From Pontederia crassipes (taxonomy: Eukaryota; Streptophyta; Magnoliopsida; Commelinales; Pontederiaceae), in the NCBI GenBank assembly GCA_030549335.1, contig CM060198.1, forward strand, positions 37,209,853 through 37,273,852: 64,000 bases of DNA, in the 5' to 3' direction. Each line of letters begins with the position of its first letter. The first letter of the stretch is position 1. The position numbers and the translations under genes are program-made. Below the pieces are notes generated by a model. That model was given only the letters and a program-made list of their open reading frames with translations. It did no database searches and was not told the origin of the DNA. This document shows positions 51,955 to 63,900 of the stretch, in pieces.

Positions 51955-51963
51955 CCTTATATA
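51955..51963 (-). promoter_or_regulatory. Possible TATA box in the 3' LTR (TATATAAGG)
   Basis: Minus-strand TATATAAGG lies about 1585 bp from the start of the LTR in the element's sense. That leaves roughly 1.15 kb for R and U5, a plausible arrangement. It is the best TATA-like match I noticed in the right orientation, but other AT-rich stretches exist and the transcription start is unknown. Confidence 0.35.
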
Positions 51964-53548
51964 AGTGATGTGAAAATTTTAATCGCCTCCTCTTATCCTT
52001 ACTTACTCCTTTAATCCTAAAATAATAACATATGTCCATTTAAATACTATGATCTGAAAACTAACATAATATACATGAAAAACATATCAGATAAACTATA
52101 CATATCATTTACCCCCTTCACTCAAATAATTCAACTACTTGAATCCTTAGAAGTGTTCATGTTGCACATGGCAGATTAACAACCTAATGCAAGAAAATTC
52201 ATAACTCCGAATATTTAGGGCCAAAATTCATATTATAATTTGTTATGAACCTAGATTTCCTCAGGAATGACTAATAAAAGTTTCAGATTTTATTTCATCA
52301 TAATTAGGTCTCAGAAAAATCGACAATTAGCATAATATCAATTATAGTTCCTAGTTCTGGCAGACAGAGCAAGGTGCAATAATAAATTCATAACTCTCAG
52401 AACACAATTGATTTCAAGGTGATTCGAATTGGAGACGAATCCTAACTTCAACATATATCTGAACCTTAAATATCAAGAATTATCATATAATATGGAATTT
52501 TCTACATAATTTACAATTCGGGTGAGCAATTCTGCAAAACAGTCTGATAGACCCTTAAACATGAGGGCATAACTTTTTGTACACCAATCCAATTAAGCTA
52601 ATTCCAAAGACACACGAAAGCTAGCTCATAAGGGATGTTCTATAATTAATTTCATAATTTTAGGAGGTCACTAGGGCATCCAGATGACCTAGCAAATCTC
52701 GGGCATAGAATTGCTTGTAGCTAGGGCTTGTTCTTGATCAAAAGAGATCAAGCTAAGTATACCCCTTAACTACACTGAGATTTTGGAATGGAAAAAAAAG
52801 AAGAAAAAGCCAGAGGAACTATGTGAAATCAGAGTATGACCATAATTATAAGATCTATGTAATACTTACCACAAAATGACCAAAATCCACTTTTGTTTAC
52901 TTCTCCAAGTTCTTCTTTCTTCCTTGAATTTTGCTTTTCTTTGTGTTCAAGTTTCGGATGGATGAACTAAGGGCCGACAATAGGTGGATAAGATCTTGTA
53001 ATAACCGACTTCAGGGTGGTCAAACTAAGGTACAAAATTGCCCTTGGATTTTGGTACTTATTTACACTCCATGCCATTTAAGTAAATGGCTTTGGTTTTC
53101 TATTTATTTATTTTATTTTTCATTTACTTAAGACATTACATGTAAATAAGGAAGTACCCCCCATTTGGATTCAAACAAAATATTTCCAAACATAAATTTC
53201 AAGAGAATAAAAATCTAAATTTTGGTCCGAAGAACAAAAACGACGATTTTTCAGATTTTCCGTTTTTACACATCATTTTTACCTAACTAGAACATCTTCT
53301 AAAAATTATTAAAAATCATATCTAGCATACATTCATATATAGGAACAATTACCGGCACTTTATTTTTCTTAATTCTATTATTTTCCGATATCACATTTTC
53401 ATGCCTTAAGCGAAGTTTTCAGCGCTTAAGACGTTCCGACGATCATAGTTGGAACTTATAACATAACATTCATATCATAATGCATATCAATCACTTAAAA
53501 CCACATTAACAAATATCAAATCATAGGGATTAGTTTTGGGATATTACA

Positions 53549-53594
53549 CTCTACCCCCCTTAAAAGAAATTTCGTCCTCGAAATTAAGCATACC
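53549..53594 (-). other. Short 3' untranslated stretch with polypurine tract (PPT)
   Basis: Between the end of the pol reading frame and the 3' LTR there are only 46 bp. Next to the LTR the minus strand reads AAGGGGGGTAGAG (53549-53561), a purine-rich tract in the position where plus-strand DNA synthesis is primed in LTR retrotransposons. The G6 core is at 53554-53559. Confidence 0.88.
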
Positions 53595-56500
53595 TTATTG
53601 ATCAAATAAGTAGGGGTATTGATCACGCATGTCTCGTTCAGTTTCCCATGTTGCTTCCTCAACACCATGATGCTGCCATAGGATTTTTACCAACGGAATA
53701 GTTTTAGTTCGGAGAACTTGTTCCTTCCGATCCAAAATACGAATTGGTCGTTCTTTATAAGACAGGTTCTCTTTCAACTCCACGGGTTCATATTCAATCA
53801 CATGCGACGGGTCTGGCTCATATTTCCTTAACATGGATACATGAAATACATCATGTATATTTTCCATATCAGGAGGTAATGCTAAGCGATAGGCAACTGA
53901 CCCCACTCGCTCAAGTATCTCAAATGGTCCTATATATCGAGGACCTAGTTTGCCTTTCTTTCCAAATCTCATCACGCCTTTAGATGGGGAGACCTTTAGG
54001 AATACATGATCTCCTTGTCGAAATTCCAGGGGCCTTCGACGATTATCAGCATAACTCTTCTGTCTACTCTGTGCTTCTTTAAGCTTTTCTTGAGCAACCT
54101 TGATCTTATCAGTGGTTGTCTGAACTATTGCTGGACCTGTTAGTTGTTTTTCACCAGCCTCTTCCCAACAAATTGGCGATCTACAATTTCTTCCATATAA
54201 AGCTTCAAAAGGTGCCATTTCAATACTGCTATGATAGCTATTATTATACGAGAACTCTATAAGAGATATGTGTTCATCCCAATTGCCTCCAAAATCTAAA
54301 ACACATGCACGAAGCATATCTTCCAAAGTCTGAATAGTTCTTTCTGATTGTCCGTCTGTTTGAGGATGAAAGGCAGAACTAAATTGAAGCTTTGTTCCCA
54401 TAGCTCGTTGTAAAGCTGTCCAAAAACGTGATGTGAAACGAGGATCTCGATCAGAGGTGATGCTAGCAGGAACTCCATGCAGTCGAACAATCTCCTCAAT
54501 GTAAATTTGTGCCAATTTGTTCAAGGTATAATCTATCCTAATAGGTATAAAATGAGCTGACTTTGTTAATCGATCCACAATAACCCATATGGCGTTATGC
54601 CCTTTGCTAGACCTCGGTAATCCTTGAACAAAATCCATAGTTACATCTTCCCACTTCCATTGGGGAATAGGAAGTGGTTGTAACGTACCTCCTGGCTTCT
54701 TATGTTCTGCTTTGATTTGTTGGCACACTAAACACTTGGATACCATTTCAGCAATGTCCTTCTTCATATCATTCCACCAATAATGCTTTTTCAAATTTTG
54801 ATACATTTTCGTATTGCCTGGATGAACACTATAAGGAGTTCTATGTGCTTCTTCTAAAATTAACTTTCGGAGCTCAATATCATTAGGAACACAAATTCTA
54901 TTTCCACACCTCAATATCCCATCTTCATGCATTTGAAAATCTGGATTTCTTTCTCCTTTCCTTGTAGTCTGGAGTGCTAACAACTGAGGATCCTTCTGCT
55001 GAGCTTCTTTGATTCTATGTATCAGTTCGGGTTCCACCTTCATTGTCGCCACAATTCCATTAGGACTATGTTCAATAAACTTAAAACCTGAATCCCTTAA
55101 CTCTTCAAGAAGTTTCCATTCACTAACCATCATACTAGCCATGAATGCTGATTTCCTACTCAATGCATCTGCAACGGTATTTGCCTTCCCCGGATGATAT
55201 TGGATGGTACAATCATAATCTTTTAGAATATCCATCCATCTCCTTTGTCTCATATTTAATTCTCTTTGAGAGAATAAATATTTCAAACTCTTGTGGTCCG
55301 TATATATCTCAAATGTTTCTCCATATAAATAATGTCTCCAAATCTTTAATGCAAAGATAATAGCAGCAAGCTCCAAATCATGTGTGGGATAATTTTGCTC
55401 ATAATCTTTAAGTTGTCTGGAGGCATATGCCACTACTCGGCCATGTTGCATTAGTACACATCCTAAGCCTTTCCGAGATGCATCACTGTATATCACAAAT
55501 CCATCCGTACCCGAGGGAATGGTTAAAACCGGAGCACTCGTTAGTCTTCTTTTGAGTTCTTGAAAGCTTCTCTCACATTCATCAGACCATGTAAACTTTG
55601 TATTCTTGCGTGTCAACCTTGTGAGAGGAATGCAAATAGAAGAAAAGCCTTCAACGAATCTTCTGTAATAACCTGCTAAACCCAAGAAACTCCTTACTTC
55701 AGTAACAGTGGTTGGCCTCTCCCAATTGACCACGGCCTCCACTTTTGAAGGATCAACCGATATGCCTTCCTTGGAGATAACATGACCCAAGAACACCACT
55801 CGATCAAGCCAAAACTCACACTTACTAAACTTTGCATATAACCTTCGTTCGCTGAGCATTTGCAGAGTAGTTCTCAAATGTTCTTCATGTTCAGCATGAC
55901 TTTTGGAATATATCAAAATATCATCAATAAAAACAATCACAAATTGATCTAAGAAAGGTTTAAAGACCCGATTCATCATATCCATGAAGGCAGCTGGAGC
56001 ATTAGTCAATCCGAATGGCATTACCAAAAACTCATAGTGCCCATATCGTGTCCTGAATGCAGTTTTTGGAATGTCACTTTCTTTTATTTTGAGCTGATGA
56101 TATCCCGATCTGAGATCAATCTTCGAAAATAGAGATGCACCCTGCAACTGATCAAACAAATCATCTATTCTTGGTAAAGGATATTTATTCTTTATGGTAA
56201 CTTGGTTCAGCTGACGATAATCAATGCATAACCTGAGAGATCCATCTTTCTTCTTCACAAATAAAACTGGAGCTCCCCAAGGTGATACACTTGGTCGAAT
56301 AAAACCTTTATCTAACAGCTCTTGTAATTGCGCCTTCAACTCTTTTAATTCCGTAGGTGCCATACGGTAAGGAGCTTTGGAAATAGGAGCTGTGCCTGGG
56401 AGAAGGTCAATAGAGAACTCTATCTCTCTATCAGGGGGTAAGCCAGGCAACTCCTCCGGAAATACATCCGGAAACTCCTTCACGATTGGGACATTATCCA

Positions 56501-57701
56501 AACTGATTCCCTCCTTTTTGCTTTCAACCAAGAAAGCCAAGAACCCTTCACATCCCCTCCTAAGCAATTTATTAGCACGCATATAAGAGATCAAACAACA
56601 TGTTTTTGGTTCCTTATCTCCCATGAAGCAAAATGAGGGCTGATTTGGAAGTGAAAATGTAACTACCTTCTTGTAACAATCTAAACATGCATGATATGAT
56701 GACAACCAGTCCATACCCAAAATCACATCAAAGTCATGCATGTATAAAAGAATCAGATCAGCACTTAAGGATTTGTCACCAACTTTAACACTACATGACT
56801 TATATATTATATTCGAAGGCAAAGTGCGCCCATCAGGTGTAGTAATTGTGAGGCAATAACCTAATGGTTCCCTTTTTGCCTTCAAATGGTATGCAAAATT
56901 TGGAGATACTAAGGAATGAGTAGAACCGGGATCAATCAAAACTCGTGCCTTAGTGCCACAAATAGGAAGATTACCTGTGATCACTGCATTTGAGGCCTCA
57001 GCATCCTTCTGTGTTAAAGCATACACATGTCCTTGTCCAACTGGTTGCTTTCCTTTGTCTAATGGTCTGTTTGGTCGCGGGGGTTGTTGAGGTTGCTGTC
57101 GCATTAATGGACAGTTCCTGATAAAGTGACCCACTTTTCCACACCTAAAACAAGCTCCTACTTCTTTATGGCAAGGGGCATTACCATGAAAATTCCCACA
57201 TGTTTTGCATGGTTGAGCATTTTGTGCTTGTGACTGTGATTGTTGTCCACGAAAAGGTACATTATATCTCTTCTTCTTAAAATCAAAAGTCTTTGGTCTC
57301 AGATGTTGACCAACATTATGTTCCTTCCGTTTTTGCTCTTGAGATACCTGGTACATATTTAAATCATTCTCCACCAGTTGTGCCCTCTCATAAACATCAT
57401 CATATACTCGTAGCTTTAAAGCTGTAAGTCTGTTCTTAATGGCCGGTTTCAATCCCCTCTCAAACTTCTTTGCCCTTTCAGCTTCATCTGAAATTAGGTG
57501 TGGCGCAAACCTTGATAACTCTGCAAACTTAGCCTCATACTGATCAACTGTCATATTTCCTTGTTCGAGCTTCAGAAAGTCGATGACCTTCTGATCTCGT
57601 GCACAATCTGAAAAGTACTTTCCAAGAAACACTTCTACAAACTTCTTCCATGACAGGTTGGCATTAGTAGCCAAAACTCTAGGTTTATTGCTTTCCACCA
57701 A
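53595..57701 (-). CDS. Retrotransposon gag-pol reading frame (fossil; 1368 codons)
   Basis: Domains, in order with residue numbers in this frame: gag capsid-like region (about 15-120); CCHC zinc knuckle 184-197, preceded by a CxxC at 165/168; aspartic protease with active-site D257 in LIDPGS; reverse transcriptase about 455-645 with D529 and FIDD at 591-594; RNase H about 733-850 (D740, E777, D802, D845); integrase with the HHCC zinc site H953, H960, C990, C993 and the catalytic triad D1023, D1084, E1120 (D-35-E); GPF motif at 1258-1260; chromodomain-like tail about 1315-1366 (VEEATWE). The products would copy the element's RNA and insert it, with the tail probably guiding integration to heterochromatin, as known for chromoviruses. 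The first in-frame Met is not the natural start of gag, whose N-terminal part is in the neighbouring frame. Confidence 0.95.
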   Translation of the reverse strand: MVESNKPRVLATNANLSWKKFVEVFLGKYFSDCARDQKVIDFLKLEQGNMTVDQYEAKFAELSRFAPHLISDEAERAKKFERGLKPAIKNRLTALKLRVYDDVYERAQLVENDLNMYQVSQEQKRKEHNVGQHLRPKTFDFKKKRYNVPFRGQQSQSQAQNAQPCKTCGNFHGNAPCHKEVGACFRCGKVGHFIRNCPLMRQQPQQPPRPNRPLDKGKQPVGQGHVYALTQKDAEASNAVITGNLPICGTKARVLIDPGSTHSLVSPNFAYHLKAKREPLGYCLTITTPDGRTLPSNIIYKSCSVKVGDKSLSADLILLYMHDFDVILGMDWLSSYHACLDCYKKVVTFSLPNQPSFCFMGDKEPKTCCLISYMRANKLLRRGCEGFLAFLVESKKEGISLDNVPIVKEFPDVFPEELPGLPPDREIEFSIDLLPGTAPISKAPYRMAPTELKELKAQLQELLDKGFIRPSVSPWGAPVLFVKKKDGSLRLCIDYRQLNQVTIKNKYPLPRIDDLFDQLQGASLFSKIDLRSGYHQLKIKESDIPKTAFRTRYGHYEFLVMPFGLTNAPAAFMDMMNRVFKPFLDQFVIVFIDDILIYSKSHAEHEEHLRTTLQMLSERRLYAKFSKCEFWLDRVVFLGHVISKEGISVDPSKVEAVVNWERPTTVTEVRSFLGLAGYYRRFVEGFSSICIPLTRLTRKNTKFTWSDECERSFQELKRRLTSAPVLTIPSGTDGFVIYSDASRKGLGCVLMQHGRVVAYASRQLKDYEQNYPTHDLELAAIIFALKIWRHYLYGETFEIYTDHKSLKYLFSQRELNMRQRRWMDILKDYDCTIQYHPGKANTVADALSRKSAFMASMMVSEWKLLEELRDSGFKFIEHSPNGIVATMKVEPELIHRIKEAQQKDPQLLALQTTRKGERNPDFQMHEDGILRCGNRICVPNDIELRKLILEEAHRTPYSVHPGNTKMYQNLKKHYWWNDMKKDIAEMVSKCLVCQQIKAEHKKPGGTLQPLPIPQWKWEDVTMDFVQGLPRSSKGHNAIWVIVDRLTKSAHFIPIRIDYTLNKLAQIYIEEIVRLHGVPASITSDRDPRFTSRFWTALQRAMGTKLQFSSAFHPQTDGQSERTIQTLEDMLRACVLDFGGNWDEHISLIEFSYNNSYHSSIEMAPFEALYGRNCRSPICWEEAGEKQLTGPAIVQTTTDKIKVAQEKLKEAQSRQKSYADNRRRPLEFRQGDHVFLKVSPSKGVMRFGKKGKLGPRYIGPFEILERVGSVAYRLALPPDMENIHDVFHVSMLRKYEPDPSHVIEYEPVELKENLSYKERPIRILDRKEQVLRTKTIPLVKILWQHHGVEEATWETERDMRDQYPYLFDQ

Positions 57702-58045
57702 TGCTCGGCATTGCCCTCAAGCATAAATTCTGCAAAAACTATTTTCTCTCGCTCATCACAACATAAGGCAGCAAATATCTTCTCCATTCTGCTTATCCAA
57801 CTCTCGGCTTCAGTTGGATCACCTGTACCCTTGAAACTAGGAGGGTCGAGTTTCTTGAACTGCTCAATGGTACATTTCCGGCTACTTCCCGCTTGCTCCA
57901 CTGTATTATCATTATTCTTATTACTCTGAGTAGCTTGCACCTTCATTATGTCGCTCATTTCTTGTAGAGCACGAAAAACACCTTCGAGTCGAGGATCATG
58001 ATCAGGACTTTGACTTTGGGCCGAGCTTTCCCCCCTTGTCTTCAT
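57635..58045 (-). CDS. Retrotransposon gag N-terminal reading frame (fossil; 136 codons)
   Basis: It starts 142 bp after the 5' LTR, at the first Met of the internal region, and encodes a typical start of plant chromovirus gag: a polar N-terminus, then [15 protein letters not shown] and the WISRMEKIF / AEHWW pattern of the Retrotrans_gag family. Gag forms the virus-like particle that packages element RNA. Its context between the PBS/leader and the gag-pol frame fits. Only the N-terminal portion of gag is present in this frame. Confidence 0.88.
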   Translation of the reverse strand: MKTRGESSAQSQSPDHDPRLEGVFRALQEMSDIMKVQATQSNKNNDNTVEQAGSSRKCTIEQFKKLDPPSFKGTGDPTEAESWISRMEKIFAALCCDEREKIVFAEFMLEGNAEHWWKAINLEFWLLMPTCHGRSL

Positions 58046-58187
58046 GGTCCTAATGACATAGTCAATGCACAGAAATTAATGATATAACGTAACAAGGGTG
58101 TACAACCTAAGCATAACAATGTCCTCCTAGACATAGCTATGCAACACATAAGAAAGGGAAAGGACCTATTGCTCTGATACCATAACT
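58046..58187 (-). other. Retrotransposon 5' leader
   Basis: These 142 bp lie between the 5' LTR and the gag start. They hold the primer-binding site at the LTR edge; the rest presumably includes the packaging signal, though I see no recognisable structure in it. Confidence 0.8.
58171..58182 (-). other. Primer-binding site for initiator Met-tRNA
   Basis: The minus strand reads TGGTATCAGAGC, five bases inside the 5' LTR end. It is complementary to the 3' end of plant initiator methionine tRNA, the commonest primer of plant LTR retrotransposons. It fixes the minus-strand orientation of the element. Confidence 0.93.
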
Positions 58188-58862
58188 TGTCACGACCCCG
58201 GAATTAAGTCTCGGCCTAACCCGTAAGTCGCGACGTAATTACGGACGATCAAATAAAATTTTGCGGAAACGTGCAATAGTTCCCCTAGAAAACATTAGAG
58301 GATAACACACATAACAATCCACGCAATTCATATATTTGATCATCAGAGCATAACAGAAAACCTTAAGGTTTACATCACACAAAACCATATTCTTTTAGGA
58401 TACAAAAGTATATTCGTTTATGTATTTTACAAACACAACTCCTTTGACATCCAACAAAGGATGCAAGAAGTACAAGTCTTCTATCTATGTCACCACGAAG
58501 ATGCCAAAACTCTCCAATACCTTAGCAACAGAAAGAGTCTGCGACTCTGCTAAGGTAGTCCACGTGCACGATCTCAAAAGCTCTAATGATCTGAAACATG
58601 ATGAAACAACGTAATGAGCAACCAACAGCTCAGTAAGTTGATAACTCGTACTCAATGTGTTAACCACCTTTCAATTCAGAAGGATATCAAATACATACAA
58701 TAGTAAGAAGCAAAATGATAAGTTACCTTTAGTATCATAAGCGCAAAATCATATACAATTTGCAAATCCGATCAATCAGACAAATCACTTAACATATGCA
58801 AGGATGCAGCAACCACATGAATGCACAGATCACCAACTGGCCAGTTTGTATAGTCGATAGAT

Positions 58863-59117
58863 GGATTCGAGAGGTGGCTCCCACCGTGACTACTCACGAT
58901 GTAGCACTTCGCTCCATTCTACCTCATCCCTGCCGGGGAACAGAACGAATCAGAATGTAAGTGGATTCAAGAGGTGGCTCCCACCGTGATTTCTCACGAT
59001 GTAGCACTTTGCTCCATCTTACATCATCCCATTTTGGGATCAGAATATATTGATGGTTGGATTCGAGAGGTGGCTCCCATCGCTATCAACGATGTAGCAC
59101 TTCGCTCCAATCATCAC
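58863..59117. repeat. Tandem repeat inside the 5' LTR (three diverged units of about 100 bp)
   Basis: Units begin at 58863, 58963 and 59059 and correspond exactly to the array at 51475-51729 in the other LTR. Confidence 0.85.
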
Positions 59118-59342
59118 TCATGCGAATGCATGACACACACATATGCAAATGAATGATTCCTTACACAATTGCACATTCAGATATTCTGACAAATCGTTCG
59201 AATTAGTCATTCACACAAATACATCATTCATACAAATCAATGTCTCACTCAATAATACTCTTTAGAGAACAATGAATAGTTCAAAATACTTTCCATCCAA
59301 ATGTCAATGTAGAAAACACAAAGAATAGGAGGAACCAACTTA

Positions 59343-59351
59343 CCTTATATA
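59343..59351 (-). promoter_or_regulatory. Possible TATA box of the 5' LTR promoter (TATATAAGG)
   Basis: This is the same motif as at 51955-51963, here in the LTR that would drive transcription. Just downstream in the element's sense the sequence continues GTAAGTTGG, which also resembles a splice donor. Whether either is used cannot be told from sequence. Confidence 0.35.
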
Positions 59352-60936
59352 AGTGATGTGAAAATTTTAATCGCCTCCTCTTATCCTTACTTACTCCTTT
59401 AATCCTAAAATAATAACATATGTCCATTTAAATACTATGATCTGAAAACTAACATAATATACATGAAAAACATATCAGATAAACTATACATATCATTTAC
59501 CCCCTTCACTCAAATAATTCAACTACTTGAATCCTTAGAAGTGTTCATGTTGCACATGGCAGATTAACAACCTAATGCAAGAAAATTCATAACTCCGAAT
59601 ATTTAGGGCCAAAATTCATATTATAATTTGTTATGAACCTAGATTTCCTCAGGAATGACTAATAAAAGTTTCAGATTTTATTTCATCATAATTAGGTCTC
59701 AGAAAAATCGACAATTAGCATAATATCAATTATAGTTCCTAGTTCTGGCAGACAGAGCAAGGTGCAATAATAAATTCATAACTCTCAGAACACAATTGAT
59801 TTCAAGGTGATTCGAATTGGAGACGAATCCTAACTTCAACATATATCTGAACCTTAAATATCAAGAATTATCATATAATATGGAATTTTCTACATAATTT
59901 ACAATTCGGGTGAGCAATTCTGCAAAACAGTCTGATAGACCCTTAAACATGAGGGCATAACTTTTTGTACACCAATCCAATTAAGCTAATTCCAAAGACA
60001 CACGAAAGCTAGCTCATAAGGGATGTTCTAGAATTAATTTCATAATTTTAGGAGGTCACTAGGGCATCCAGATGACCTAGCAAATCTCGGGCATAGAATT
60101 GCTTGTAGCTAGGGCTTGTTCTTGATCAAAAGAGATCAAGCTAAGTATACCCCTTAACTACACTGAGATTTTGGAATGGAAAAAAAAGAAGAAAAAGCCA
60201 GAGGAACTATGTGAAATCAGAGTATGACCATAATTATAAGATCTATGTAATACTTACCACAAAATGACCAAAATCCACTTTTGTTTACTTCTCCAAGTTC
60301 TTCTTTCTTCCTTGAATTTTGCTTTTCTTTGTGTTCAAGTTTCGGATGGATGAACTAAGGGCCGACAATAGGTGGATAAGATCTTGTAATAACCGACTTC
60401 AGGGTGGTCAAACTAAGGTACAAAATTGCCCTTGGATTTTGGTACTTATTTACACTCCATGCCATTTAAGTAAATGGCTTTGGTTTTCTATTTATTTATT
60501 TTATTTTTCATTTACTTAAGACATTACATGTAAATAAGGAAGTACCCCCCATTTGGATTCAAACAAAATATTTCCAAACATAAATTTCAAGAGAATAAAA
60601 ATCTAAATTTTGGTCCGAAGAACAAAAACGACGATTTTTCAGATTTTCCGTTTTTACACATCATTTTTACCTAACTAGAACATCTTCTAAAAATTATTAA
60701 AAATCATATCTAGCATACATTCATATATAGGAACAATTACCGGCACTTTATTTTTCTTAATTCTATTATTTTCCGATATCACATTTTCATGCCTTAAGCG
60801 AAGTTTTCAGCGCTTAAGACGTTCCGACGATCATAGTTGGAACTTATAACATAACATTCATATCATAATGCATATCAATCACTTAAAACCACATTAACAA
60901 ATATCAAATCATAGGGATTAGTTTTGGGATATTACA

Positions 60937-60941
60937 CTAAG
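60937..60941. repeat. Target-site duplication, right (ctaag)
   Basis: A perfect repeat of 50795-50799; the satellite monomer resumes through it as ctaagactctaatcc. Confidence 0.96.
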
Positions 60942-63900
60942 ACTCTAATCCCCAAGAGCGTTATCTTTGATTGTAACGGTTCAACTTCGGTTTGAAATAG
61001 AGTTAAAGTTCTAAAGATCTATCACCTCTTAGGACACCCAAAGGATGTCATAAGTATCTATAAGTTATAGTTTTGAACCCAACTCTAAGACTCTAATCCC
61101 CAAGAGCGTTATCTTTGATTGTAACGGTTCAACTTCGGTTTGAAATAGAGTTAAAGTTCTGAAGCTCTATCACCTCTTAGGACACCCAAAGGTTGTAATA
61201 AGTATATATAACTTATAGCTTTGAAACTAACTCTAAGACTCTAATCCCCAAGAGCGTTATCATTGATTGTAACGGTTCAACTTCGGTTTGAAATAGAGTT
61301 AAAGTTCTAAAGATCTATCACCTCTTAGGACACCCAAAGGTTGTAATAAGTATCTATAGCTTATAGCTTTGAACCTAACTCTAAGACTCTAATCCCCAAG
61401 AGCGTTATCTTTGATTGAACGGTTCAACTTCGGTTTGAAATAGAGTTAAAGTTCTTAAGATCTATCACCTCTTAGGACACCCAAAGGATGTCATAAGTAT
61501 CTATAACTTATAGCTTTGAACCTAACTCCAAGACTCTAATCCCCAAGAGCGTTATCTTTGATTGTAATGGTTCAACTTCGGTTTGAAATAGAGTTAAAGT
61601 TCTAAAGATCTATCACCTCTTAGGACACCCAAAGGATGTCATAAGTATCTATAACTTATAGCTTTGAACCTAACTCTAAGACTCTAATCCCCAAGAGCAT
61701 TATCTTTCATTGTAACGGTTCAACTTCGGTTTGAAATAGAGTTAAAGTTCTAAAGATCTATCACCTCTTAGGACACCCAAAGGTTGTAATAAGTATCTAT
61801 AACTTATTGCTTTGAACCTAACTCTAAGACTCTAATCCCCAAGAGCGTTATCTTTGATTGTAACGGTTCAACTTCGGTTTAAATAGAGTTAAAGTTCTAA
61901 AGATCTATCACCTCTTAGTACACCCAAAGGATGTCATAAGTATCTATAACTTATAGCTTTGAACCTAACTCTAAGACTCTAATCCCCAAGAGCGTTATCT
62001 TTGATTGTAACGGTTCAACTTCGGTTTGAAATAGAGTTAAAGTTCTAAAGATCTATCACCTCTTAGGACACCCAAAGGTTGTAATAAGTATCTATAACTT
62101 ATTGCTTTGAACCTAACTCTAAGACTCTAATCCCCAAGAGCGTTATCTTTGATTGTAACGGTTCAACTTCGGTTTGAAATAGAGTTAAAGTTCTAAAGAT
62201 CTATCACCTCTTAGGACACCCAAAGGTTGTAATAAGTATCTATATCTTATAGCTTTGAACCTAACTCAAAGACTCTAATCCCCAAGACCATTATCTTTGA
62301 TTGTAACGGTTCAACTTCAGTTTGAAATAGAGTTAAAGTTCTGAAGCTCTATCACCTCTTAGGACACCCAAAGGTTGTAATAAGTATCTATAGCTTATAG
62401 CTTTGAACCTAACTCTAAGACTCTAATCCCCAAGAGCGTTATCTTTGATTGTAACGGTTCAACTTCGGTTTGAAATAGAGTTAAAGTTCTAAAGATCTAT
62501 CACCTCTTAGGACACCCGAAGGTTGTAATAAGTATCTATAACTTATAGCTTTGAACCTAACTCTAAGACTCTAATCCCCAAGAGCGTTATCTTTGATTGT
62601 AACGGTTCAACTTCGGTTCGAAATAGAGTTAAAGTTCTGAAGCTCTATCACCTCTTAGGACACTCAAAGGTTGTAATAAGTATCTATAACTTATAGCTTT
62701 GAAACTAACTCTAAGACACTAATCCCCAAGAGCGTTATCTTTGATTGTAACGGTTCAACTTCGGTTTGAAATAGAGTTAAAGTTCTAAAGATCTATCACC
62801 TCTTAGGACACCCAAAGGTTGTAATAAGTATCTATAACTTATAGCTTTGACCCTAACTCTAAGACTCTAATCCCCAAGAGCGTTATCTTTGATTGTAATG
62901 GTTCAACTTCGGTTTGAAATAGAGTTAAAGTTCTAAAGATCTATCACCTCTTAGGACACCCAAAGGTTGTAATAAGTATCTATAACTTATAGCTTTGAAC
63001 CTAACTCTAAGACTCTAATCCCCAAGAGCGTTATCTTTGATTGTAACGGTTCAACTTCGGTTCGAAATAGTGTTAAAGTTCTGAAGCTCTATCACCTCTT
63101 AGGACACCCAATGGTTGTAATAAGTATCTATAACTTATAGCTTTGAACCTAACTCTAAGACTCTAATCCCCAAGAGCGTTATCTTTGATTGTAACGGTTC
63201 AACTTCGGTTTGAAATAGAGTTAAAGTTCTAAAGATCAATCACCTCTTAGGACACCCAAAGGTTGTAATAAGTATCTATAACTTATAGCTTTGAACCTAA
63301 CTCTAAGACTCTAATCCCCAAGAGCGTTATCTTTGATTGTAACGGTTCAACTTCGGTTCGAAATAGAGTTAAAGTTCTGAAGCTCTATCACCTCTTAGGA
63401 CACTCAAAGGTTGTAATAAGTATCTATAACTTATAGCTTTGAAACTAACTCTAAGACTCTAATCCCCACGAGCGTTATCTTTGATTGTAACGGTTCAACT
63501 TCGGTTTGAAATAGAGTTAAAGTTCTAAAGATCTATCACCTCTTAGGACACCCAAAGGTTGTAATAAGTATCTATAACTTATAGCTTTGAACCTAACTCT
63601 AAGACTCTAATCCCCAAGAGCGTTATCTTTGATTGTAACGGTTCAACTTCGGTTTGAAATAGAGTTAAAGTTCTAAAGATCTATCACCTCTTAGGACAAC
63701 CAAAGGTTGTAATAAGTATCTATAACTTATAGCTTTGAACCTAACTCTAAGACTCTAATCCCCAAGAGCGTTATCTTTGATTGTACCGGTTCAACTTCGG
63801 TTCGAAATAGAGTTGTTCTGAAGCTCTATCACCTCTTAGGACACTCAAAGGTTGTAATAAGTATCTATAACTTATAGCTTTGAACCTAACTCCAAGACTC

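Larger units (their letters stand above)
50800..53548 (-). repeat. 3' LTR of the retrotransposon
   Basis: 2749 bp, bounded by TG...CA, and the same length as the partner at 58188-60936 (offset 7388 throughout). I noticed two single-base differences between the LTRs on reading through, and there may be one or two more. It has an internal array of three diverged units of about 100 bp (51475-51729), a perfect 8-bp inverted repeat at 53405-53430 and two abutting palindromes at 50839-50855. Short ORFs of 60-66 codons on both strands occur equally in both LTRs and show no coding character. Confidence 0.96.
50800..60936 (-). mobile_element. Ty3/Gypsy chromovirus LTR retrotransposon, probably Tekay/Del clade, nearly whole
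   Basis: The 10137-bp element is inserted in the satellite and read on the minus strand. The order in its own sense is 5' LTR (58188-60936), PBS, short leader, gag, protease, reverse transcriptase, RNase H, integrase, chromodomain-like tail, PPT, 3' LTR (50800-53548). Integrase after RT/RNase H defines Ty3/Gypsy; the C-terminal tail and GPF motif point to a chromovirus. LTRs of 2.7 kb starting TGTAATATCCC and ending GGGGTCGTGACA fit the plant Tekay/Del clade (from memory of the family, not searched). The coding capacity lies in two reading frames, with about one apparent break. The LTRs are almost identical and the 5-bp target duplication is perfect, so the insertion is recent, probably well under 0.1-0.2 million years at usual plant rates. 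Confidence 0.95.
58188..60936 (-). repeat. 5' LTR of the retrotransposon
   Basis: 2749 bp, matching 50800-53548 position for position at an offset of 7388 with only two differences noticed. In the element's sense it runs from 60936 (TGTAATATCCC) to 58188 (GTGACA). It carries the same internal units of about 100 bp (58863-59117), the 8-bp inverted repeat (60793-60818), the paired palindromes (58227-58243) and the possible TATA box (59343-59351). Confidence 0.96.

Noticed and set aside
52931-53131. 66-codon ORF in the LTR (copy at 60319)
   Set aside because: Low-complexity, T-rich reading through U3; no known motif and no reason to expect a gene there.
53744-57929. Short ORFs opposite or out of frame with the retrotransposon coding region
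   Set aside because: All are shadows of gag-pol, whose frame has clear domains.
50800-60936. Ty1/Copia or Athila/Tat family assignment
   Set aside because: Integrase follows RNase H, which rules out Copia; the short spacers at both ends of the coding region, the absence of an extra ORF and the chromodomain-like tail argue against Athila/Tat.
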